Positions 7,264-14,107 of a stretch of 20,010 nt of DNA are shown here, piece after piece. Position 1 is the stretch's first letter. Each line of letters begins with the position of its first letter. Under the pieces are notes generated by a model. That model was not told where the DNA came from, searched no databases, and saw only the letters and a program-made list of their open reading frames with translations. This DNA is from Bacillota bacterium (GTDB taxonomy: Bacteria; Bacillota; Clostridia; Lachnospirales; Lachnospiraceae), in NCBI GenBank assembly GCA_023436765.1, contig JAEZHX010000264.1, positions 1-20,010 of the forward strand, read 5' to 3'. A program made the position numbers and the translations under genes.

Positions 7264-8058
7264 ATGGCTGTAGTAAATGTAACGTTCCAATCCTGGTCCC
7301 TGAGGCGTAATGTTAGCTTTTGTGCTTACCTGCCCGAAAGTAGGACGGAAGCTTCTTTGGGCAATTCGGAAAATCCCTGCAGAGAGTTAAAAACCTTGTA
7401 TATGCTGCACGGGTATAGCGGTGATTGCCATGATTATCTTCAGATACAGGAGCTGAGGGAGCTGTCGGAAAAGTATAAGTTGGTATTGATTTACCCGAGT
7501 GGAGAGAATTCCTTTTATCTGGATGGAATAGATAAGAGTGAGAATATGAGCCTGTTTATCGGGAAAGAACTTGTCGAGGTAACCAGAAGCATGTTTCGCT
7601 TATCCGGGAAACGGGAAGATACCTTTATCGGAGGGATATCCATGGGTGGATACGGAGCAATGATCAACGGACTAAGATACTCGGATACCTTCTCCAAAAT
7701 AATCAGCTTATCAGGTGCCTATATCGAGGTAAATATAGCTGATAAGGGTGATTATATACCGGATCAGGTTTCGGATGCCGCATATCAGAATAAGATTTTT
7801 GGGGATCCGAAGAAGCTGCGGTTCTCTGATAAGGACCCGAGATTTTGCATGGAGGAACTCATAAAGTCAGGAAATAAGCTTCCTGAAATCTATTTTGTTT
7901 GTGGCGAAAATGATTTTCTCATTGAATCAAACAGGAAGCTGCATACCTTTATGCAGGACAATGGGATATCACATTATTATGAAGAGGGCGATGGGGTTCA
8001 TGACTGGGTCTACTGGAGAAAACATCTGGAGCCTTCGATAAAATGGGTGTCAGTGTAA
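7264..8058 (+). CDS. Small alpha/beta-hydrolase esterase (tributyrin esterase / esterase D type)
   Basis: This 264-residue serine esterase belongs to the putative esterase family that includes S-formylglutathione hydrolase, lactococcal tributyrin esterase and several acetyl and feruloyl esterases. LYMLHGYSGD (from about residue 45) provides the oxyanion region. The nucleophile is Ser126 in GGISMGGYGA. Asp217 in CGENDFL and His246 in GVHDWVYW complete the triad. No signal peptide is present. AGGAAAGGA (7247-7254) lies nine bases before the ATG. It is last in the catabolic cluster, just before a strong terminator. I infer removal of acetyl or feruloyl groups from imported oligosaccharides, in parallel with the larger carboxylesterase; a detoxification role as S-formylglutathione hydrolase is less likely in this context. 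Confidence 0.88.
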   Translation: MAVVNVTFQSWSLRRNVSFCAYLPESRTEASLGNSENPCRELKTLYMLHGYSGDCHDYLQIQELRELSEKYKLVLIYPSGENSFYLDGIDKSENMSLFIGKELVEVTRSMFRLSGKREDTFIGGISMGGYGAMINGLRYSDTFSKIISLSGAYIEVNIADKGDYIPDQVSDAAYQNKIFGDPKKLRFSDKDPRFCMEELIKSGNKLPEIYFVCGENDFLIESNRKLHTFMQDNGISHYYEEGDGVHDWVYWRKHLEPSIKWVSV

Positions 8059-8080
8059 AAGATACAAAATAAGGGACAAG

Positions 8081-8107
8081 CCGGGAAGAGAGCTTCCCGG
8101 TTTTTTT
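8081..8107 (+). terminator. Strong intrinsic terminator of the catabolic cluster
   Basis: A perfect 8-bp GC-rich stem, CCGGGAAG (8081-8088) with CTTCCCGG (8093-8100), has a 4-base loop and is followed by seven T. It lies 22 bases after the esterase stop and separates the catabolic genes from the signalling genes. Confidence 0.93.
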
Positions 8108-8184
8108 ACGGGCATTCCTTGATACCAGATAAGGAATGATTCATTTATGATAATCCATTTATAGAAATTCATGGGGAAAATTAG

Positions 8185-8214
8185 TTGAAAAATGGTATTG
8201 AATAATGGTAAGAT
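8185..8214 (+). promoter_or_regulatory. Possible promoter of the kinase-regulator pair with direct repeats
   Basis: TTGAAA (8185-8190) and TAAGAT (8209-8214) are 18 bases apart and match the consensus moderately. The spacer holds a 7-base direct repeat, AATGGTA at 8191-8197 and 8204-8210, with a 13-base period. Direct repeats of this kind are typical of AraC-type or OmpR-type regulator sites, so autoregulation by the AraC-type regulator downstream is conceivable. The -10 box is weak. Confidence 0.35.
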
Positions 8215-8295
8215 ATTCATAATCAAATATTTGCCAGTGAGAATGCTGGTACTAAGAGAGCATATCGGTTAAGTACTTTTGAATAAGGGGTGCTA

Positions 8296-10716
8296 ATGAG
8301 AAAAACTATTTTGCCAAGTTCAGTCCTAGGAATGATTTGTTTATTACCCTGTTTCATCCTGTTAGGCCTCAGTAGAGTAAATGAGTATGCAGCTGCAGAA
8401 GAACTGCATACGAATGAGGTTTTAATCATCAATTCCTATCAGAATGGACTGAGCTGGACGGACCATGAGGAAGAGGGAATTATTCATATTCTTAATAATT
8501 CTGATTTGAAAATCTCCATTTATATCGAATATATGGATTGGAAGAACTATCCTACCGAGGAGAATTTGGAGCTATTCTATTCTAATTTATACTATAAGTA
8601 CGCAAAGAAGCCTTTGGATGCCATTATTACAACAGATGACTCCGCTTTGAAATTCGCATTGAATCACAGAGAAGCTTTATTTCCTGATACCCCAATCATA
8701 TTTTGCGGTGTCAATGAAAGTGGTGTGCAAGAGTTATTAGAAGGTGCTGCTAATGTGACTGGGGTTGTAGAGAGTATTGATGTAGAGAAAACAATTGAAG
8801 CTGCACTGAAAATTAACCCGGTATTGAAGGAAATAGCGGTAGTTTTTGATAATACGGAAAGTGGTATTTCTACAGGGGAGATTGCGATGAAGGAGATCAA
8901 CAGAATCGCCCCTGATGTTAAGGTTACGCCACTGAATGCCGGAACCTACAACGATATCCTGAAGCAGATTGACCTGCTTAAATCGTATAGTGCGGTGCTG
9001 ATCACTACCTATTATATGGATGAGGAAGGTACTGTTGTTGGTTTCGAGGATTATAGTGAAATGATCAGCCAGAGGAGCCCGGTACCGGTTTATCATCTGT
9101 ATGAATTCGGAATGAGCCATGGAGCCATCGGCGGAAGTATGTTAAGCGGTAAGCTGCAGGGAGAGAAAGCTGCGGAGCTGGCCATAAAAATCTTACAGGG
9201 AACTGATATAAATCAAATTCCGATCGAGAAAGAAAAGACGACCAGATATCTGTTTGATTATAAACAACTGCAGCGATTCTCTGTCCCTGAAAACAGACTA
9301 CCGAAGGGTAGCCAGATACTAAATAAGCCGTTTTCATTTTTTGAGGCCTACAGAGACCTTGTGATTACTACTCTGCTCATTATCCTAGCCTTAATTTCTT
9401 TCATATTAATTCTTTTATACTATCTTAGGAAAATCAGCAGAATGAAAAAGAAATTATATGACAGTAATATAGAGCTAACGACCCTATATGAAGATTTGAC
9501 TGCTTCGGATGAGGAACTGAGACAGCAGTTTGATGAATTGACCATAATGCAGAATAACCTGATGGCCAGTGAGGAGCGGTATGCTCAGCTATTTGACAGA
9601 ATGCTTAATGGCTTTATCGTGTTCGAGCCAATTCTGAATAGAAATAACCGACTGGTAGATGTGCGTTTTATTAATGTGAATGCCAGCTTTGAGCATCAGA
9701 CCCAGCTAAAAAAAGAAGACATCCTGGGGAAAAGGTCGAATCAGGTTCTGCCGGTGCAAGCTAAGGATTTAGAAAAGCTGGAGCAGGTACTGAATTCAGG
9801 GAAGCCCCTACGGTTCGAAACATATTTTCCGGATAGTAAGCTGTATTTCCTGATAAATGCATTTCGGATAGATAATAATCAATTAGGCATGGTAATGGAA
9901 AACATCACCGAATATAAAAATGCGATTGAAGAAATCGGAAAATTGAATACTGAACTGGAACAACGGGTCATCGATCGGACCCGCGATTTGTATCACGCGA
10001 TGCAGGAGCTGGAGGCATTTGCTTATACTGTCTCCCATGATCTGAAATCTCCGTTAAGGGCAGTGGACGGTTACAGTAAGATAATACTGGAGGATTATCG
10101 GGAGGAGTTAAAGGAAGATGTTTCCGATATGCTGTCCCATATCAGGAATATCTGCGCTGAGATGATTGATATGATCAATAAGCTGCTGCAATATTCCACC
10201 ACCTCCAGAAAGGAATTACAGCTGGAGACGATTGACTGCAATGAAGCTTTTGCTGCCAGCTTTCGCGAAATAAAGTACTCTGTTCCTAACCGGCGGATTG
10301 AATTTAAGATTGAAACAGGATTGCCTACTGTATTAGCTGACAGGATCATGCTCAAACAGGTGTTAAACAATATATTTTCAAATGCCGTTAAGTTTACCAG
10401 GAACCGTGAGATTGCTTACATTGTTGCAGGGGCGGCCATAACGGAAGCGGAATATGTATTTTATGTGAAGGATAATGGGATTGGTTTTGATATGGACTAT
10501 TCCGGGAAATTATTCGGGTTATTTCAACGGTTACATACCACTGATGAATTCGAAGGCAGCGGGATCGGTTTAATTACGATAAAGAAAATCATTGAAAAAC
10601 ATGGAGGCAGAGTTTGGATCGAAGGCGAGCTAAATAAAGGCGCCACAGTGTATTTTACGTTACCGAGCAGAAATGGTCTTGAGATGAAGGGTATTCAGGG
10701 TGATTGCGTTGTATAA
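8296..10716 (+). CDS. Membrane histidine kinase with ABC substrate-binding sensor domain
   Basis: This 806-residue sensor kinase starts with a hydrophobic signal segment (about 5-26) with AAA at 32-34. An extracytoplasmic ABC substrate-binding-like domain follows (about 40-340; IINSYQNGLSW, DAIITTDDSALKFA). A membrane span comes next (356-377), then a coiled coil, a PAS domain (about 426-542), a HisKA domain with phospho-acceptor His581 in VSHDLKSPLRAV, and an ATPase domain with NNIFSNAVKFT (from 691), DNGIGFD and GSGIGL. The kinase core resembles the phytochrome-type HisKA group. The sensor half probably binds a small solute outside the membrane; which one cannot be read. The ATG at 8296 is chosen because AAGGGG (8285-8290) lies five bases before it, while the in-frame GTG at 8290 overlaps that site. 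The stop lies 17 bases inside the response regulator gene, so the two are translationally coupled. Confidence 0.92.
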   Translation: MRKTILPSSVLGMICLLPCFILLGLSRVNEYAAAEELHTNEVLIINSYQNGLSWTDHEEEGIIHILNNSDLKISIYIEYMDWKNYPTEENLELFYSNLYYKYAKKPLDAIITTDDSALKFALNHREALFPDTPIIFCGVNESGVQELLEGAANVTGVVESIDVEKTIEAALKINPVLKEIAVVFDNTESGISTGEIAMKEINRIAPDVKVTPLNAGTYNDILKQIDLLKSYSAVLITTYYMDEEGTVVGFEDYSEMISQRSPVPVYHLYEFGMSHGAIGGSMLSGKLQGEKAAELAIKILQGTDINQIPIEKEKTTRYLFDYKQLQRFSVPENRLPKGSQILNKPFSFFEAYRDLVITTLLIILALISFILILLYYLRKISRMKKKLYDSNIELTTLYEDLTASDEELRQQFDELTIMQNNLMASEERYAQLFDRMLNGFIVFEPILNRNNRLVDVRFINVNASFEHQTQLKKEDILGKRSNQVLPVQAKDLEKLEQVLNSGKPLRFETYFPDSKLYFLINAFRIDNNQLGMVMENITEYKNAIEEIGKLNTELEQRVIDRTRDLYHAMQELEAFAYTVSHDLKSPLRAVDGYSKIILEDYREELKEDVSDMLSHIRNICAEMIDMINKLLQYSTTSRKELQLETIDCNEAFAASFREIKYSVPNRRIEFKIETGLPTVLADRIMLKQVLNNIFSNAVKFTRNREIAYIVAGAAITEAEYVFYVKDNGIGFDMDYSGKLFGLFQRLHTTDEFEGSGIGLITIKKIIEKHGGRVWIEGELNKGATVYFTLPSRNGLEMKGIQGDCVV

Positions 10717-11803
10717 GGTTATGATTGTAGATGATAGGGATATTGTCAGAACAGAGGTGAAAAGACTTAAAATATGGGGGGAGTCTTCGGGCTTTTCCAT
10801 CAGCGACGAGGCACAGAATGGGCAGGAGGCACTGGACAAACTGGAGCATAACCCGGCAGATCTTGTAATTACCGACATTAGAATGCCTAAGGTTGACGGA
10901 ATTGAATTATTGCGCGCTATTGTGGAAAGAAGCTTATGCTCCTGTGTTGTGCTGCTAAGTGATTTCAGTGAATTCGAGTATGCCAGGCAGGGTTTGATTC
11001 TGGGGGCCTTTGACTATCTGCCTAAGCCTGTGGATGCCAACGAATTAGCCGGTCTATTGGCAAGAGCCAAAGCATTACTTGATAATGAAAGACTGGAGAA
11101 GGAAAGAATCAGAAGGCTTGAAGAAGCGCAGAAGGATTTGGAGCTTCGTATCTCAATGGATGAGGTTACTAATCTGACTAGTCTGATTCGTGCGGGTGAT
11201 GAAAAATCTCTGCTCGGAATTGAACAGATGATGAATCGGATCTTGACTAATTTTAATAAGAGCGAGTTTATTCGATTCGCCGGGCTGCTAAAAAATATTA
11301 CACTAGATATTACTGCAGAATTGACAAAAGCATTTCCGAACATTAAGCTCTTTATCGATCCAATGATATATGAAAGCTTTGATCATGTAAAAAGTCAAAA
11401 TTTAGCTGACTTATATCAGATATTTATGGATACGGTAAAGAAGTTAAGCCATTTAATCAAGATACTGAGGCTGGATCTTCAAGAAAAGGGGATCGTAAAG
11501 CAGGTATGTAATTTTATACTGTTAAATGTTGACAATGACATTTCCTTATCCATGGCAGCGGATCGATTGTATATGAACAAAACCTATATCAGTGAGAGTT
11601 TTAAACAGAAGACAGGGATATCGTTTACCGAGTATGTTACCCTGGCTAAAATGGAAAGAGCAAAAGTATTATTAAATGAAGATCTAAAAACCTATGAAAT
11701 TGCTGAAATGCTCGGGTTTAAGGATACAGAGTACTTCAGTAAGGTGTTTAAAAAAATAACCGGATTAACTCCGACAGAATTCCGCCACAGTCAGGACAGC
11801 TAA
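10700..11803 (+). CDS. Response regulator, REC plus AraC-type DNA-binding domain (YesN-like)
   Basis: This 367-residue response regulator is the probable partner of the preceding kinase. The receiver domain (about 5-122) has the acidic pair Asp11-Asp12, phospho-acceptor Asp59 in VITDIRMPKVDG, Ser87 and Lys109 in YLPKPVD. A charged coiled linker (about 125-165) and an unassigned helical stretch lead to a C-terminal double helix-turn-helix of AraC type (about 265-362; LSMAADRLYMNKTYISESFK, then EIAEMLGFKDTEYFSKVFKK). YesN relatives are often near 500 residues, so the middle region is short. The start is GTG at 10700 with GAAGGG at 10686-10691; a TTG at 10709, giving LYKVMIVDD, is an alternative. 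Its targets are unknown. The upstream catabolic genes and its own promoter are reasonable candidates. Confidence 0.9.
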   Translation: MIALYKVMIVDDRDIVRTEVKRLKIWGESSGFSISDEAQNGQEALDKLEHNPADLVITDIRMPKVDGIELLRAIVERSLCSCVVLLSDFSEFEYARQGLILGAFDYLPKPVDANELAGLLARAKALLDNERLEKERIRRLEEAQKDLELRISMDEVTNLTSLIRAGDEKSLLGIEQMMNRILTNFNKSEFIRFAGLLKNITLDITAELTKAFPNIKLFIDPMIYESFDHVKSQNLADLYQIFMDTVKKLSHLIKILRLDLQEKGIVKQVCNFILLNVDNDISLSMAADRLYMNKTYISESFKQKTGISFTEYVTLAKMERAKVLLNEDLKTYEIAEMLGFKDTEYFSKVFKKITGLTPTEFRHSQDS

Positions 11804-11860
11804 ATTTTTACATAACCGAAATTTTTCCGGGTACAAACAGAACATATTTCATTCATTAAT

Positions 11861-11904
11861 AAAGGATAATTTTGTATTATTTTCATACAAAGTTATCCTT
11901 TCTT
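11861..11904 (+). terminator. Long-stem terminator after the response regulator
   Basis: A 17-base arm (11861-11877, AAAGGATAATTTTGTAT) pairs with 11885-11901 with a single G-T pair and a 7-base loop. TTTC and more pyrimidines follow. The stem is AT-rich but long. It lies 58 bases after the regulator stop. The A and T ends would allow action on both strands. Confidence 0.7.
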
Positions 11905-11945
11905 GTAGTATGCGCCCCGCGGGCGCACGTTTTGCAAGGGGTTTT
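11902..11945 (+). promoter_or_regulatory. GC-rich nested hairpin in the leader of the c-di-GMP gene
   Basis: A perfect stem TGCGCCC (11911-11917) with GGGCGCA (11921-11927) has a 3-base loop. It is enclosed by CTTG (11902-11905) and CAAG (11935-11938), with internal loops TAGTA and CGTTTTG. GGGGTTTTT follows at 11937-11945. The element is sharply richer in G and C than its surroundings and ends about 22 bases before the start codon. It could be a second terminator, an attenuator whose CCCC can pair alternatively with the later GGGG, or a protein or ligand binding site. It does not match a riboswitch class that I know. Confidence 0.45.
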
Positions 11946-11967
11946 TAGTATTTGGTAGGAGGGTGTT

Positions 11968-14076
11968 ATGGGGCGAAAACTATCCTGTAAAGAACAAAAG
12001 AATGAGGAACCCTGTTTGATAGATAAAGCAGTCAACACTAATGTACAACGGGATTGGGATAAAATTTATAAATTAGCCCTGAGAGTTGCCCTCATTCATC
12101 TGCTGTTAGGGGCAGCATGGATATTGTTATCTGATAAAATCTTAGAAAAAATGACAAATGATTATGAATTGATCACATTTTTCAGCATTATAAAGGGATG
12201 GTTTTATATCATCGTAATGAGCGCGGTTCTCTATATTGCCATTTCCTCGGTGGTGAAATCAATCAGCAGGGTGGAGAACGGCATAGAAGCTAATCATATG
12301 AAAGTAAATGAGGCAAATAAAGACCTGGAGCTGCTGAATGAGCAGTTATCCCATAGCGAGAAGACATTTATCCAGCTGCAGGAAAAATTACTTAAGAATC
12401 AAGAGCAGTTACATTACAGTGAAGAACGATACAGAGTTTTTCTGGAAACTACCAATGATGCGATATGGGAGGAAGCAAACGGGACCAGATGGTTTTCCGA
12501 ACGCTGGTATGAAATAACAGGCTTCAGCCCCGAGGATATGGAAGAGCTAGACCAGCCGGAGAACTTAATTCATCCTTCTGACCGGGATAAGGTTAACAAA
12601 GCGATAGCCGAACATATCAGAAATAAAACGCCTTACTATTATTGTGAATATAGAATCCATACGAAATCAGGTGCTTATAAGTGGATTAAAGCAAAAGGGA
12701 AAGTCCTGGCAAATGATAATAGCGAGTACCGCATCGTAGGAATGCACATGGATCTGAGTGAGATCAATGAATATAAGGAGAAATTGCATTATGTATCCTA
12801 TCACGACCAGCTGACCGGATTACAGAATCGCCTGGCATTAAATAAAAAATTACACCTTCTGATGAAGCAAAAGGGTGTCAGCCAATTCGCTCTTCTCTAT
12901 TTCGATATTGATAAGTTTAAGAATATCAATGATACCATGGGACATTCCTTTGGTGATGCTATGTTATTGAAAGTCAGTGAACGGCTGACAAATCAGGTCG
13001 GAACAGAAGCAGTATTTCGGATCAGCGGAGATGAATTCATTATATTAATTGAACAATTCAATCAAAAGGATGAGATTGAACGGTGTGCTGTTAATTTGAT
13101 CAAAGCCTTTAAAACTCCTTTGGCTGTAGAGGCGAACAGTATTTTTATTACCGCAAGCATCGGTGTTTCTATATATCCGGAGCATGGCATTGATGTGGAT
13201 ACCTTACTGAAGAATTCTGATATTGCTGTCTATAAGGCAAAGGAAAATGGAAGAAACCGGATCGTATTTTATAATGAACCGCTGAATGAAGTGCTCGAAG
13301 AAAGAATGCAGATAGAGAAGAACTTATGGTTTGCTATGGTGAATAATGAATTCGAATTACATTATCAGCCACAATTTGATTTGGATACGGACCGTATTAC
13401 AGGCTTTGAGGCATTGCTCCGCTGGAATAACCAGGAGCTGGGTATGATCTCTCCGAACAGGTTCATTGGGATTGCAGAAGATACCCATCTGATCATTCCG
13501 ATTGGTATGTGGGTTTTAAAGACAGCCTGCGCCTTTCTAAAAAGGTTACATCAGCTTGGCTATGAACATTTGAACATCGCAGTTAACATTTCCATGCTCC
13601 AGCTGCTTCAGGATGAATTTGTGGACATGGTCATGGATACCATCAATACAGCAGGGATCAATGCAAAACACGTTGAGCTTGAAATCACGGAGTCGATCTT
13701 AATGGAATCCTATGAAAGCATTGCCGGTAAATTGAAATTACTGCGAGCGAAAGGGATCAAAATTGCTCTGGACGACTTTGGTAAGGGATATTCCTCGCTG
13801 AACTACCTGAAAGTACTACCGATTACGACGTTGAAGATTGATAAAGTATTCATTGATACAATTACAGAACAGGAACAGAATAAATCCTTTGCCGATTTGA
13901 TCGTAAATTTGGGAAGAAACCTTGATTTATGTGTTATCGCGGAAGGTGTTGAGACATCAGAACAAAGGGACTACTTGATAAAACATAAATGTAATAAGAT
14001 GCAGGGTTATCTGTTCAGCAAGCCTCTTCCTGAATATGAGATTTTGCAGAAGATGAATGAGCAATGGAATACATAG
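11968..14076 (+). CDS. Membrane PAS-GGDEF-EAL cyclic-di-GMP enzyme
   Basis: This is a 702-residue bifunctional c-di-GMP protein. Two membrane spans (about 33-52 and 70-95) are followed by a coiled coil, a PAS_3-type sensor (about 149-270), a GGDEF domain (about 277-435) and an EAL domain (about 455-695). The GGDEF motif reads SGDEF (353-357), and the metal-binding FDIDKFKNIND is intact. I see no RxxD inhibitory site before it. The EAL domain has Glu481 in EALLR, NISMLQL, ELEITES, IALDDFGKGYSSL, LKIDKVFI, IAEGVE and MQGYLFSKP, so phosphodiesterase activity should be intact. The net function is likely c-di-GMP breakdown, possibly tuned by the GGDEF and PAS parts. AGGAGG (11957-11962) lies five bases before the ATG. 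The MCP gene follows after 31 bases. Confidence 0.93.
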   Translation: MGRKLSCKEQKNEEPCLIDKAVNTNVQRDWDKIYKLALRVALIHLLLGAAWILLSDKILEKMTNDYELITFFSIIKGWFYIIVMSAVLYIAISSVVKSISRVENGIEANHMKVNEANKDLELLNEQLSHSEKTFIQLQEKLLKNQEQLHYSEERYRVFLETTNDAIWEEANGTRWFSERWYEITGFSPEDMEELDQPENLIHPSDRDKVNKAIAEHIRNKTPYYYCEYRIHTKSGAYKWIKAKGKVLANDNSEYRIVGMHMDLSEINEYKEKLHYVSYHDQLTGLQNRLALNKKLHLLMKQKGVSQFALLYFDIDKFKNINDTMGHSFGDAMLLKVSERLTNQVGTEAVFRISGDEFIILIEQFNQKDEIERCAVNLIKAFKTPLAVEANSIFITASIGVSIYPEHGIDVDTLLKNSDIAVYKAKENGRNRIVFYNEPLNEVLEERMQIEKNLWFAMVNNEFELHYQPQFDLDTDRITGFEALLRWNNQELGMISPNRFIGIAEDTHLIIPIGMWVLKTACAFLKRLHQLGYEHLNIAVNISMLQLLQDEFVDMVMDTINTAGINAKHVELEITESILMESYESIAGKLKLLRAKGIKIALDDFGKGYSSLNYLKVLPITTLKIDKVFIDTITEQEQNKSFADLIVNLGRNLDLCVIAEGVETSEQRDYLIKHKCNKMQGYLFSKPLPEYEILQKMNEQWNT

Positions 14077-14107
14077 GCGGTTAATGTATGAGGGAGGAGA
14101 AGAGAAC

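Noticed and set aside
11801..11820. Motility sigma factor promoter (TAAA then CCGA-like) before the c-di-GMP gene
   Set aside because: The spacing is about ten bases where about fifteen are needed, and the -10 part matches only CCGA.
11804..11967. Cyclic-di-GMP riboswitch upstream of the GGDEF-EAL gene
   Set aside because: I looked for the GEMM-I conserved blocks and the type II core and found neither; the interval holds two simple hairpins instead.
14057..14107. Earlier ATG for the chemoreceptor, overlapping the c-di-GMP gene
   Set aside because: It would add 17 polar residues before the first membrane span and lacks a ribosome site, while the ATG at 14108 has an excellent one.
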